Below, piece by piece: positions 44,347-52,717 of a stretch of DNA of 64,000 nucleotides. Below the pieces are notes generated by a model that saw only the letters and a program-made list of their open reading frames with translations, was not told where the DNA came from and made no database searches. Within the stretch, counting starts at the first letter, position 1, and the number at the start of each line of letters is the position of its first letter. The position numbers were made by a program, and so were the translations under genes. The DNA comes from CAUZIR01 sp965250195 (lineage in GTDB: Bacteria; Chloroflexota; Dehalococcoidia; Lucifugimonadales; UBA2962). Location: the NCBI GenBank assembly GCA_965250195.1, contig OZ252295.1, positions 620,001-684,000 of the forward strand, read 5' to 3'.

Positions 44347-44374
44347 TTTTCGAATATTCGACTTTTTCGAAAAG
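44347..44374. promoter_or_regulatory. AT-rich palindromes before the GatC-like gene
   Basis: Two perfect 10-bp palindromes, CGAATATTCG (44351-44360) and TTTTCGAAAA (44364-44373), in the 40-base gap between the dehydratase stop and the GatC-like start. The TTCGA motif recurs three times. It looks like an operator in otherwise GC-rich DNA, but could also be a weak terminator. Confidence 0.35.
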
Positions 44375-44377
44375 CCG

Positions 44378-45559
44378 TTACCCGTCGTGCAGTTCTCCGA
44401 AATTACGCATGGGGAACTGCCGGTAGCCGTGAGGTTCCAGTGCCGCTTCGTCAAGATCGATGCCCAGGCCCCGTCCAGAGGGAACGGCTATGTGGCCGTC
44501 TTTCACACTGAACGGCCTGTCGGCGATCTCACGGGAAACGGCGTCCAGATTGACGAAGTATTCGGTTATCACGAAGTTGGGCATTGCCGCTGACGCATGC
44601 GCCGTGGCCGCCAATCCGATGGAGGTGCTGTTGTAGTTGTGCGGCGCGACTCCTACGAAGTAAGTTTCGGCCGTCGCTGCTATTTCACGCATCTCCAGAA
44701 TGCCGCCTACGTTGCATACGTCGGGGTTGATGATGTCGGCGGCTCCCGTCTCGAAGACCCGCCTGAACTCGAACTTGGAGTAGAGCTCCTCGCCGGTAAC
44801 TACCGGGATGCGGATTTCGGACCGGGCCTCCACCAGCGCCTCCATGTTCTCTGCCAACACCGGCTCCTCGAACCAGAAGGGCTCGTAGGGCTCAAGCCCT
44901 CGGGCCAGGCGCACGGCGTGCATGGGGGCCAGTCTACGGTGCACTTCTACCAATATGTCGATGTCGGGGCCTACGGCCGCCCGAACTGCGGCGACGTTTG
45001 CGATGGCGCATCGCTCCACATCCCGGTCTATGTAAGATCGCCAGGGGCCCGGTATCGGGTCGAACTTGAGGGCACCGAAGCCCATCTCGACCGTCTCTGC
45101 CGCGCGCTCGGCAAGCTCGGAGGGTTCGGTGGCACCGCCGTACCAGCCGTTGGCGTAGACCCGGAGCCGGTCCCGTACGGGGCCGCCAATGAGGGTGGCA
45201 ACAGGCGCGCTGAGGGCCTTGCCGGAGATGTCCCACATGGCCTGCTCGAGGCCGCTGAGGGCGCTGAACAGGTCCATCGAGCCGCGCCGGGCGGCGACGT
45301 CGTCGTAGACGATCTGGGTGAAGTTCTTGATCTGCGCCGGGTCACGCCCGATGAGATAGCGTGCGAGCTGCTCGACGTGGGCGACGATCTGGGTGTCCCT
45401 ATCGGACTGGGTGTAGCACTCGCCCCAGCCATGCAGGCCCTCGTCGGTGACTACCTTTACGAAGCACAGGTTTTTCGCACCGGCCCCGTACGCGGGCCCA
45501 TTCGCGGCCCCGCCGCCGCCGGGGTGCACGAGAAATGTCTTGACGCCGGTAACTAGCAT
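44378..45559 (-). CDS. Enolase superfamily dehydratase (mandelate racemase / muconate lactonizing type)
   Basis: 393 residues. An N-terminal capping domain is followed by the barrel with metal ligands in ILVEVHRRL (position of the DxHxR-type motif), FWFEEPV (Glu) and PVVTGEELY (Glu), and the catalytic His in GVAPHNYNST. The pattern is nearest to galactonate-dehydratase-like acid-sugar dehydratases. It starts only 19 bases after the rpsI stop with no obvious terminator between, so it may be read from the ribosomal operon. The GatC-like and amidase genes follow. Confidence 0.9.
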   Translation of the reverse strand: MLVTGVKTFLVHPGGGGAANGPAYGAGAKNLCFVKVVTDEGLHGWGECYTQSDRDTQIVAHVEQLARYLIGRDPAQIKNFTQIVYDDVAARRGSMDLFSALSGLEQAMWDISGKALSAPVATLIGGPVRDRLRVYANGWYGGATEPSELAERAAETVEMGFGALKFDPIPGPWRSYIDRDVERCAIANVAAVRAAVGPDIDILVEVHRRLAPMHAVRLARGLEPYEPFWFEEPVLAENMEALVEARSEIRIPVVTGEELYSKFEFRRVFETGAADIINPDVCNVGGILEMREIAATAETYFVGVAPHNYNSTSIGLAATAHASAAMPNFVITEYFVNLDAVSREIADRPFSVKDGHIAVPSGRGLGIDLDEAALEPHGYRQFPMRNFGELHDG

Positions 45560-45578
45560 GACGCTGCTACCCCGCGCT

Positions 45579-45977
45579 CTAGCGCTTGGTGTACTGGGGC
45601 GCTTTGCGGGCCTTTTTCAGGCCGTACTTCTTGCTTTCCTTGACCCGCGAGTCTCTCGTCAGCAATCCGGCTCTCTTCAGCGCCGGCCTGTACTCGATAT
45701 CGGCAACGAGGAGAGCCCTGGCGATGCCGTGACGCAGGGCGCCGGCCTGGCCCGTCGGGCCGCCACCGGAGACTTTTGCCACAACTCGGAACTGGCCACC
45801 TACTCCGGCCACTCGGAACGGTGCGTCGATCATCTGCTGCAGGGCCCGAATGGGAAACGCCTCTTCCACGGGCCTGCCATTGACCACGATCGGCCCACGC
45901 TCTCGATACACCCTGACCCTGGCGACGGCTTCTTTGCGTCGGCCGGTGCCGTAATAGTAAGTCTGCTGGTCTACCAA
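45579..45977 (-). CDS. rpsI: Ribosomal protein S9
   Basis: 132 residues, normal length. YYYGTGRRKEAVARVRV, GGGPTGQAGALRHGIARAL and the basic C-terminus KKYGLKKARKAPQYTKR are diagnostic of uS9. The C-terminal tail contacts P-site tRNA. The TTG start has GGAG 6 bases upstream. Follows rplM, the usual pair. Confidence 0.96.
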   Translation of the reverse strand: MVDQQTYYYGTGRRKEAVARVRVYRERGPIVVNGRPVEEAFPIRALQQMIDAPFRVAGVGGQFRVVAKVSGGGPTGQAGALRHGIARALLVADIEYRPALKRAGLLTRDSRVKESKKYGLKKARKAPQYTKR

Positions 45978-46035
45978 CTCGGTCTCCTCGTCATGCTAAC
46001 GCTCCCATGACCCCGAGAACTCAGGGTGATGGCGT

Positions 46036-46773
46036 TCATTCGGCCTGGGCCGATTGCAGCGCCTCGATTATATCGGCTTTGCGCGCCTTCGACGGCACTG
46101 TCACGCCCCGCTCCTGCGCCAGTTCCCGGAGCTTGGCGACGGTCAGGCTCGCAAGATCGTCGGTCGGCGCCTCCGGCTCCGGTGACGCGGCCTCGGGCTC
46201 CTGCGCGACGGGCTCTTGTGGGACGGGCGCTTCGGACTTCTTCGGCCCGGCTGTAGGCTTGGGCTTGGGCGTCTTGGGGATCTTGGGCTCGGTCACGGCC
46301 TCGGGCCTGGCGGTGTTCGCGCCCTTGCCCAGTTTCACGCCTTTGGCGGCGTTGACCTGGGCTTGGTGAGGGTGCTCCTCGCCGACGTACAGCTTCAGAC
46401 GCAAGAGCATGTGCCGCCCCAGGGTGTTTTTGGGAAGCATCCCTTTGACGGCCTTTTTCAGGGCCCGTGTCGGGTCCTTCGCCAACACGTCGCCCAGCGT
46501 CTCCTCGGTAAGACCGCCGTGGTACCCGCTATGGCGATAGTACTTCTTGGCCGCCAGCTTGTTGCCGGAAACGCGGAACTTGTCGGCGTTGACGACCACT
46601 ACGAAGTCGCCCGACACGAGATGCGGCGTGTAGCTGGGCTTGTGCTTGCCCTGAAGCAGCGTGGCGATCTCGGTCGAGATCCTGCCCAGGGTCTTTTCAC
46701 GGGCATCAATTACATGCCATTCGGCGGTCAGGTCCGATTGCCTGACGTTGTGCTGTTTCATTATCGTCGTCAT
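46036..46773 (-). CDS. rplM: Ribosomal protein L13 with C-terminal SAP-like domain
   Basis: 245 residues; L13 is normally about 145. The uL13 core (WHVIDAREKTLGRISTEIA, YRHSGYHGGL, GMLPKNTLGRHM) ends near residue 142. It is followed by a Pro/Lys/Glu/Ala linker of about 55 residues and then LASLTVAKLRELAQERGV plus KARKADIIEALQ, a helix-extension-helix typical of SAP or Rho-N domains that bind nucleic acid. The core position and neighbours (truA, rpsI) are standard. The extra domain's role is unknown. Confidence 0.93.
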   Translation of the reverse strand: MTTIMKQHNVRQSDLTAEWHVIDAREKTLGRISTEIATLLQGKHKPSYTPHLVSGDFVVVVNADKFRVSGNKLAAKKYYRHSGYHGGLTEETLGDVLAKDPTRALKKAVKGMLPKNTLGRHMLLRLKLYVGEEHPHQAQVNAAKGVKLGKGANTARPEAVTEPKIPKTPKPKPTAGPKKSEAPVPQEPVAQEPEAASPEPEAPTDDLASLTVAKLRELAQERGVTVPSKARKADIIEALQSAQAE

Positions 46774-46782
46774 CGTCTTTAC

Positions 46783-47550
46783 TCAGCCTATCGTTTTGTT
46801 CAGCCCGAATTCCTCGGGGTATCGTACTTCTACCAGATTCAGGCCTTGCGGCGGCATGGAATGTGCGACCGCTCGTTTTTCGGTTCCACCCAGCAGTCCG
46901 GCGACCTCATCGGCGCTCATTCTGCCACGGCCGACGTCCACAAGGGCGCCGACCATTCTCCGTACCTGGTGCGGGAGGAATGCGTTTCCTTCCACTGCTA
47001 TGTCTATTCGCTCTCCTTCGAGTTCTATGTCGATTCGGCTCACGGCTCTCACCGTACTCGCGTCCGGCCGGGCAAGCGGCCCGGCAAATCGGGCGAAGTC
47101 GTGGCTTCCGACCATCAACTTCGCCGCCTTACGCATCCTGTCAACGTCCAGCGAGACAGGGACCACCGCCGCCGAGCGCTCGGCCAACGGCGATCGGCTC
47201 GCCCGACGCAGCAACGTGTAACGGTACCTGCGCGACACCGCGGCTCTCCGGGGGTCGAAGCTCTCCGGCACCTCACTCACCCGTCGCACCGCCACGTCCC
47301 TGGGCAGGTGGAAGTTCATGCCCGCCGCGAAGCGTTCGGCGCCCAGTTCAGATGCCGTTTCGAATGCCACCACCTGCCCCGAGGCATGTACCCCGGCGTC
47401 GGTCCGGCCCGCCCCGGCGATCCGGACGGTCTCGCCGGTCAGTCGCCCGATGGCGCTCTCCAACTCGGCCTGGACTGACAGTGCGTTCGCCTGGAACTGG
47501 AACCCGCTATAACGAGTGCCGTCGTATTCAATTATTAATGCAAGCCTCAC
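46783..47550 (-). CDS. truA: tRNA pseudouridine(38-40) synthase
   Basis: 255 residues. LIIEYDGTRYSGFQFQ at the N-terminus and GAGRTDAGVHASGQV with the catalytic Asp are diagnostic; FLPHQVRRMVGALVDVGRG is the C-terminal signature. It modifies uridines 38-40 of the tRNA anticodon arm. GTG start with a weak SD. Lies between rplQ and rplM, a common arrangement. Confidence 0.95.
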   Translation of the reverse strand: MRLALIIEYDGTRYSGFQFQANALSVQAELESAIGRLTGETVRIAGAGRTDAGVHASGQVVAFETASELGAERFAAGMNFHLPRDVAVRRVSEVPESFDPRRAAVSRRYRYTLLRRASRSPLAERSAAVVPVSLDVDRMRKAAKLMVGSHDFARFAGPLARPDASTVRAVSRIDIELEGERIDIAVEGNAFLPHQVRRMVGALVDVGRGRMSADEVAGLLGGTEKRAVAHSMPPQGLNLVEVRYPEEFGLNKTIG

Positions 47551-47591
47551 CCAAATCTCGGGTGCATGGGCCCCGGCTTTCGCCGCCTGGA

Positions 47592-47945
47592 CTAGGGGAC
47601 CAGCTCGATGAGGGCCATGGGGGCTGCGTCGCCCTTGCGCATGCCGATTTTTACGGTTCGGGTGTATCCACCGGGCCGGTCGGAATATCTCGGGCCAAGC
47701 TCTTCGAAGAGCTTGGCCACGACCGACTCGTCGGTGAGGAACGCGGCCGCCTGCCTACGCTGGTGCAGCGTCCCTTTCTTGCCACGGGTGATGGTTTTTT
47801 CGGCCAGTCGCCTGATCTCCCGCGCCTTGGCGTGAGTGGTCTCAAGCGATTCGTTGCGCAGGAGGTTGGTCACCGCCCCCCGCAGCATTGACATACGGTG
47901 CGCGGTCGGCCTGCTCAGTGCGGAGCCAGCTACTCGGTGCCTCAA
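47592..47945 (-). CDS. rplQ: Ribosomal protein L17
   Basis: 117 residues. RHRVAGSALSRPTAHRMSMLRGAVTNLL is the bL17 N-terminus. The frame is open further up into rpoA, but a TTG at 47945 has a near-perfect AAGGAGGA 6 bases upstream in the short gap after rpoA, giving the normal N-terminus (LRHRV). A rare-start call is therefore justified. Large-subunit protein at the exit-tunnel side. Confidence 0.95.
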   Translation of the reverse strand: MRHRVAGSALSRPTAHRMSMLRGAVTNLLRNESLETTHAKAREIRRLAEKTITRGKKGTLHQRRQAAAFLTDESVVAKLFEELGPRYSDRPGGYTRTVKIGMRKGDAAPMALIELVP

Positions 47946-47964
47946 TTCAGTCCTCCTTAGACAC

Positions 47965-49056
47965 TTAGGGAGAGCCTTCGGGCCCGGAGCCCGCCGGGAC
48001 TTCAGTGGCCGCACCAGACTCGTCGCCTGAGCCGTCTCCCTCTTCCCCGTCTTCGCTCGCCTGCGGCTCATCGCCGAACTCTGGCAGGGGAAGGTCCATC
48101 TCCGTCAGTTTCTCATTCAGCTCTGTCAACGATTTCTCGCCGAAATTGCGAATCTGCAACAGCTCGCTGGGCTTCATGGAAAGCAGCTGGCCGACCTTGT
48201 CCAGACCGGCGCGCTTGAGGCAATTGAGGGTCCGGGACGAGAGTTCGAGCCTCTCGACCGGGATGTTGTATTGCTCCGGCGAGATTCGCAGGGTAATCGG
48301 CGGGCCCTCTACTCCCCCGGCCTCGCCCTCCTGGGCGTTGGTGAACAGGAAGAAATGGGTGATGAGTATGTTCGCGGCCTGCTTGACGGCCTCCACCGGC
48401 GAAATGGACCCATCCGTCCAGACCTCCAGCACCAGGCGTTCGAAGTCCGTCCGGCGGCCGACCCTGGTGGGCTCGACGCTGTAGTTGACCTTGCGAATGG
48501 GGGTGAAGATGGCGTCGACCGGCAATACGCCGATGGGCAGGTCTTCACCCAGTGCCGCCTCCTTGTAGCCCACGCCAGGCTCGACATTGAACTCCACAGA
48601 CAGTTTGGCTTGATTGGAGGACAGGCTGGCCAGGTGCAACTCCGGGTTGACCACCTCGAAGTCGGAGGAGGCCATGATGTCGGACGCGCTCACCTCACCT
48701 TGCCCCGACACCTCCAGCCGGAGCTTGCCGGGGCGATCCACCTCCGACCGCAGCCGGATGCCCTTGACGTTGAGGAGGAACTCGGAGACCTCCTCTTTGA
48801 CGTGAGGGATGGTGGTGTACTCGTGCAGTACTTCGTCGATCTTCACCCACGTAATTGCGGTACCGTCGAGCGACCCGTAGAGGATGCGCCGCAGCGGGTT
48901 GCCCAGCGTAATGCCGTAGCCTCGCTCGAGCGGCTCCACCGCGAACTTACCGTAGCTGTCGTCGCTTTCCAGAACCGTGATCTGAGGACTGGGGATCGGC
49001 TCCTCTTCCTCAATGGGCAGTTCATTCGGGATTAATGTCTGAAATTCCAGGACCAT
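47965..49056 (-). CDS. rpoA: RNA polymerase subunit alpha
   Basis: 363 residues. The N-terminal domain (YGKFAVEPLERGYGITLGNPLRRILY) dimerises and assembles RNAP; the C-terminal domain (VERLELSSRTLNCLKRAGLDKVGQLL, IRNFGEKSLTEL) binds UP elements and activators. The final 35 residues are an acidic Gly/Glu/Ser-rich tail beyond the usual end. SD AGAGG. Conserved place between rpsD and rplQ. Confidence 0.97.
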   Translation of the reverse strand: MVLEFQTLIPNELPIEEEEPIPSPQITVLESDDSYGKFAVEPLERGYGITLGNPLRRILYGSLDGTAITWVKIDEVLHEYTTIPHVKEEVSEFLLNVKGIRLRSEVDRPGKLRLEVSGQGEVSASDIMASSDFEVVNPELHLASLSSNQAKLSVEFNVEPGVGYKEAALGEDLPIGVLPVDAIFTPIRKVNYSVEPTRVGRRTDFERLVLEVWTDGSISPVEAVKQAANILITHFFLFTNAQEGEAGGVEGPPITLRISPEQYNIPVERLELSSRTLNCLKRAGLDKVGQLLSMKPSELLQIRNFGEKSLTELNEKLTEMDLPLPEFGDEPQASEDGEEGDGSGDESGAATEVPAGSGPEGSP

Positions 49057-49145
49057 GCCTGCTTACACCTCTTAGTCTTCTTGGAAGGGCTACATGGCCA
49101 ACAGCCCGGCGTTACCGCCGAACCGAGAGCGCATGACCCGTTTCG

Positions 49146-49775
49146 TTACTTCGAATAAAACTCCACTATGAGCCGAACATCGATGTCGGAATCCAGGTGC
49201 TCCGCCGTGGGCTCACCCAGTACCTCCGCCGAACCGGCTCCCTGGTCGGGCTTGAGCCAGCCCGGTACCGTTCGCTTGGACCCTGAGTCCATTATTGTTT
49301 TTGCAAAATCGGGTAGAGAGCCGTTGCTCGCTTTCCACTGTACGACGTCCCCGGGCTCCACCAGATACGAGGGGATGTCCATTCGGCGGCCGTTGACCGT
49401 GAAGTGGCCGTGATTTACGAGCTGCCTGCCCTGCTTTCGCGACTCGGAGAATGACAGCCTGAACACGACGTTGTCGAGCCTGCGCTCCAGTAGCTGAAGG
49501 AGAATGTCGCCGGTCACGCCGGTCCGCTCTCGGGCCATCTCGAAATAGTTGTGGAACTGGCGCTCCAGTACCCCGTAGGTAAAGCGCGCCTTCTGTTTTT
49601 CCCGCAACTGCAACGACCAGTCGGTTGCCCGCCTGCGCCTCAGGCTGCGGTCGCCCGGGGGTTTCTTGCGTCGCTCGACGGCGCAACGGGGCGTGTAGCA
49701 CCGCTCGCCTTTGAGGAATAGTTTCTCACCTATGCGCCGGCACTGCCGACAGCTTGGATCCGTATACCTTGCCAT
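49146..49775 (-). CDS. rpsD: Ribosomal protein S4
   Basis: 209 residues. MARYTDPSCRQCRRIGEKLFLKGERC carries the Zn-type Cys cluster together with CAVERRKKPPGD; the S4 RNA-binding domain (LERRLDNVVFRLSF, RQLVNHGHFTVNGRRMDIPSY) is complete. Primary 16S-binding and assembly protein. Its ATG follows directly on the stop of an inserted membrane-protein gene. The Cys-containing form is typical of one of the two S4 types. Confidence 0.96.
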   Translation of the reverse strand: MARYTDPSCRQCRRIGEKLFLKGERCYTPRCAVERRKKPPGDRSLRRRRATDWSLQLREKQKARFTYGVLERQFHNYFEMARERTGVTGDILLQLLERRLDNVVFRLSFSESRKQGRQLVNHGHFTVNGRRMDIPSYLVEPGDVVQWKASNGSLPDFAKTIMDSGSKRTVPGWLKPDQGAGSAEVLGEPTAEHLDSDIDVRLIVEFYSK

Positions 49776-50717
49776 TTAGTTAGCCGAGCCCGACCCGCCG
49801 CCAGAGGTTAGTCCCTCTTCGACGTCGATCTGATGCCCGCTGCCTCCTTCCTCGTGTTCCGTTTCCCGCTCACGCGTCGGTCCGTGTTGACCGGGCTGAG
49901 TTGTTCCGTTCGCCACGCCCACCGGGGCGAGCGCGAGTTCTGATTCCAATATTTGCAGGCTGAAGTCCTCGCGCCTGTTCCTCAGATCGAGGTACATCAG
50001 CGCGTAACCGATAGCTATGATCGGCGGGACCACCACTACCGAGATCGCCGTTCCGGCCCATCCAATAAAAACGGCACTGCTAGAACTGTCGCCAAACACC
50101 GTTTCCGAAATGATCCCCGGTACCAGGGCGATCAGCAGGCTCACGCCGATGGCCACCAACCACAGGGCCAATAGGAACCCGAAGACCCGCCACCAGCTAC
50201 CGGCAACCAGTTTTCGGCTTCTCTTGAGCGCCGCGACCATCCGGCTCTTTTCTACCACGACCACCGACGAGCCAAAGGACCATGTCACGGCGTACGCGAG
50301 AACGGCCGCGAATGGCACGATGATGATGATGGTTGGCGCCGCGAGAGTCATAACGATTCCCAGCCCGACGGACACCGCCAGGACGGCGGCAATCCGTGGC
50401 AGAACGCGTTGATAGGCCTCGCGCACGTCTATTCGACGCCGAAGGTAGTGCTGCCCCACCGCCACGACTCCCGCGCCCGCCACTATGGAGACACCGACGA
50501 ACAACAGTAATGCGGCGGCAATGTACGCCCACAGGCTGGTCAACCCAACCAGCAGCGAAAACGCGGCCGCAGGCACCATCGCCACCCCGGACAGGAGCAT
50601 GAACTGGCGGGGATGCCGGAGGTAGATATCCATGGTCGCCAAGAGCAACTCGAACGAGCCGCGCTCTCTGAGCGTGGCTGCGTTACCGGCTACCGGACTG
50701 TGTCGTACCAATTCCAT
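49776..50717 (-). CDS. Multi-pass membrane protein inserted between rpsK and rpsD
   Basis: 313 residues with about six hydrophobic segments between residues 35 and 245 (FMLLSGVAMVPAAAFSLLVG, YIAAALLLFVGVSIVAG, ILAVSVGLGIVMTL-like, FGFLLALWLVAIGVSLLIAL, ISVVVVPPIIAIGYALMYLDL), ending in a Gly/Glu/His-rich cytoplasmic tail. It resembles the glycerophosphodiester-phosphodiesterase-type membrane domain or related DUFs, but I cannot name it. It has zero spacing to rpsD and 9 bases to rpsK, so it is transcribed within the alpha operon. Confidence 0.8.
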   Translation of the reverse strand: MELVRHSPVAGNAATLRERGSFELLLATMDIYLRHPRQFMLLSGVAMVPAAAFSLLVGLTSLWAYIAAALLLFVGVSIVAGAGVVAVGQHYLRRRIDVREAYQRVLPRIAAVLAVSVGLGIVMTLAAPTIIIIVPFAAVLAYAVTWSFGSSVVVVEKSRMVAALKRSRKLVAGSWWRVFGFLLALWLVAIGVSLLIALVPGIISETVFGDSSSSAVFIGWAGTAISVVVVPPIIAIGYALMYLDLRNRREDFSLQILESELALAPVGVANGTTQPGQHGPTRERETEHEEGGSGHQIDVEEGLTSGGGSGSAN

Positions 50718-50726
50718 GCGTCCTGG

Positions 50727-51113
50727 CTAAACTCTTCGCCGCTTTCGGGGGCGACAGCCGTTGTGCGGCAGGGGGGTGACGTCGCGAATCGAGGTGACCG
50801 CGATTCCCGAGGCGATGAGCGCCCGGACGGCGGCCTCTCGACCGGCCCCGGAACCGCGCATGAGCACGTCGACCTCTCGCAGGCCCTGCTCCTTGCCCTT
50901 GCGGGCCGCGTCTTCGGCAGCTCGTTGGGCGGCGAAGGCTGTTGACTTGCGCGAGCCCTTGAAGCCCGCGGTGCCCGCGCTGCCCCAGCACACGACTCCC
51001 CCGGTGAGATCGGTGATCGTAACGATGGTGTTGTTAAAGGTTGACTGGACGTAGGCCCTTCCGACGGGGACGGACGTGCGGTCTCTCCTCTTGGTGCGTG
51101 ATCTTTTTGCCAT
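50727..51113 (-). CDS. rpsK: Ribosomal protein S11
   Basis: 128 residues. GRAYVQSTFNNTIVTITD, SAGTAGFKGSRKSTAFAAQ and the basic end DVTPLPHNGCRPRKRRRV are diagnostic of uS11, a platform protein near the mRNA exit. It follows rpsM by 3 bases. Normal length. Confidence 0.97.
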   Translation of the reverse strand: MAKRSRTKRRDRTSVPVGRAYVQSTFNNTIVTITDLTGGVVCWGSAGTAGFKGSRKSTAFAAQRAAEDAARKGKEQGLREVDVLMRGSGAGREAAVRALIASGIAVTSIRDVTPLPHNGCRPRKRRRV

Positions 51114-51116
51114 GAC

Positions 51117-51500
51117 TTACTTGGTCTTCGCTCTCTGGCCCCGACCGGCGACCGGGCGCCTGGGACCGCGTTTTGCCCGGGCGTTCGTGCGCGTGCGCTG
51201 CCCGTGCGCGGGTAGCCCCCGACGATGCCGCTGACCCCGATAAGAGCCGATGTCGATGAGACGCCTGATGTTGAGGTTGACCTCTCGGCGCAGGTCGCCT
51301 TCGACGGTCAACTCCCGCTCAATGATCTCCCTGATCCGCACGAGGTCCGTCTCGCTCAGGTCGCGGACCCGGGGATTGTCGGCGACCCCGACCCGGTCGA
51401 GTACCTCTCGGGCCTGGTGAGGGCCGATGCCGTAAATGCGTGTGAGCGAGTACTCCACGCGCTTGTCGTCGGGGATGTTCACCCCTGCCACTAGTGCCAT
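51117..51500 (-). CDS. rpsM: Ribosomal protein S13
   Basis: 127 residues. ALVAGVNIPDDKRVEYSLTRIYGIG and the C-terminal RGQRHRRGLPAHGQRTRTNARA are diagnostic of uS13, which contacts tRNA and the central bridge. The open frame extends over rpmJ; the ATG at 51500, two bases after the rpmJ stop, gives the normal N-terminus. Confidence 0.97.
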   Translation of the reverse strand: MALVAGVNIPDDKRVEYSLTRIYGIGPHQAREVLDRVGVADNPRVRDLSETDLVRIREIIERELTVEGDLRREVNLNIRRLIDIGSYRGQRHRRGLPAHGQRTRTNARAKRGPRRPVAGRGQRAKTK

Positions 51501-51502
51501 GG

Positions 51503-51616
51503 TTAGCCCTGCCTCTGCTTGTGCCTGCGGTTCTCGCAGATTATGTGGACGCGACCCTTGCGCCGGATGACCCGACACTTGGCGCACCTCTTTTTTACCG
51601 AAGCCGATACCTTCAT
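51503..51616 (-). CDS. rpmJ: Ribosomal protein L36
   Basis: 37 residues: MKVSASVKKRCAKCRVIRRKG, with the CxxC-12x-C-4x-H Zn ribbon completed by VHIICENRRHKQ. The smallest ribosomal protein; the four-ligand (C+) form is intact. Two bases separate it from rpsM and 15 from infA. Confidence 0.97.
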   Translation of the reverse strand: MKVSASVKKRCAKCRVIRRKGRVHIICENRRHKQRQG

Positions 51617-51631
51617 GTTGTTCCCAACTTT

Positions 51632-51853
51632 CTACCTGAAACGGTAGGTGATCCTGCCCCTGGTCAGGTCGTAGGGCGATAGCACGACCAATACCCGGTC
51701 GCCGGGGAGAACCCTGATGAAGTTCTTGCGGATTTTCCCCGAAATGTAGGCGTGTACCTCGTGGCCGTTGGCCAGCTCAACTTTGAACGTCGCATTACGC
51801 AGCGACTCCTTGATGAGCCCTTCGACCTCTATGGTGTCTGTTTTCTTAGGCAT
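51632..51853 (-). CDS. infA: Translation initiation factor IF-1
   Basis: 73 residues, one S1/OB-fold: MPKKTDTIEVEGLIKESLRN, GHEVHAYISGKIRKNFIRVLPGD, LTRGRITYRFR. It occupies the A site during initiation. Normal size and place between map and rpmJ. Confidence 0.97.
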   Translation of the reverse strand: MPKKTDTIEVEGLIKESLRNATFKVELANGHEVHAYISGKIRKNFIRVLPGDRVLVVLSPYDLTRGRITYRFR

Positions 51854-51874
51854 AATCGCTCTTATTCTGTGGCC

Positions 51875-52624
51875 CTATGGGGCCGTCGTAACTACCGGAC
51901 CCTGCTCGGTGATGAGCACGGTGTCCTCGAAGTGGGCGGAAAGACTGCCGTCAGCCGTTACGACCGTCCATTCGTCTTCCAAGACGTCGGTCTTGTAGGT
52001 TCCCAGGTTCAGCATCGGCTCTATCGCTATCGCCATTCCCTGTCTGAGCAGCGGCCCTCGCCCCGCTTCACCAAAGTTCGGCACCGACGGGTCCTCGTGC
52101 ATTGCGTACCCGATTCCATGCCCGACGTACTTTTGCACCAGGGCGTAGCCTTTGCCCTCGGCATAAGCCTGGATGGCGGCCGATACGTCCCCGACCCTTG
52201 CCCCTATTTTCACCTTTTCAATTCCTCGAAGAAGCGACTCACGAGTCGCGTCGATCAGGTCCGCCGCCTCCTGCGTAATCTCTCCCACACCGATGCTGAA
52301 TGCGCTGTCGGCGTGCAGGCCGCCCACGATGGCCCCGACGTCCACGCTCAGGACATCGCCCTCAGCAAGCACCCGTGACCCGGGTATTCCGTGCACTATT
52401 TCTTCGTTTATCGACGTGCAGATGCTCGCCGGGAAGCCGAGGTAGCCCTTGAACGACGGGATGGCCCCGGCGGCCCGTATGGCGCGTTCGGCGATCGCGT
52501 CCAGGTTGCCGGTGGTTACGCCGGGCCCGATGGCGGCCGCAACCAGAGCCTTGACCTCGGACACAACCTGGCCAGCTTCCTTCATCAGCCGCAATTCGGC
52601 ATCAGACTTGATCGTTATCCCCAC
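51875..52624 (-). CDS. map: Methionine aminopeptidase, type I
   Basis: 249 residues. Metal ligands in order: Asp in LSVDVGAIVGG, Asp in GLHADSAFS, His in YVGHGIGYAMH, Glu in MAIEPMLN and Glu in SAHFEDTVL. Removes N-terminal Met co-translationally. GTG start with AGAGG. A TATAAT box sits 80 bases upstream in the gap after adk. Confidence 0.96.
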   Translation of the reverse strand: MGITIKSDAELRLMKEAGQVVSEVKALVAAAIGPGVTTGNLDAIAERAIRAAGAIPSFKGYLGFPASICTSINEEIVHGIPGSRVLAEGDVLSVDVGAIVGGLHADSAFSIGVGEITQEAADLIDATRESLLRGIEKVKIGARVGDVSAAIQAYAEGKGYALVQKYVGHGIGYAMHEDPSVPNFGEAGRGPLLRQGMAIAIEPMLNLGTYKTDVLEDEWTVVTADGSLSAHFEDTVLITEQGPVVTTAP

Positions 52625-52700
52625 AGGCCTCTCGTTGGCCAGTGCGACTGAGCGCTCTATTTCGAGCCTCCCTTTGTCCGCTTTTCTACTTATCCACTCA

Positions 52701-52706
52701 ATTATA
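52701..52706 (-). promoter_or_regulatory. Possible internal promoter before map
   Basis: Perfect -10 TATAAT on the minus strand in the 93-base adk-map gap, the AT-richest spot of the cluster. The -35 region is weak, so activity is uncertain. It would allow separate expression of map, infA and the alpha operon. Confidence 0.35.
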
Positions 52707-52717
52707 GGTTGGAAGGC

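Noticed and set aside
47946..48071. Extended N-terminus for L17 reaching into rpoA
   Set aside because: The TTG at 47945 has a near-perfect SD in the gap and gives the normal L17 N-terminus.
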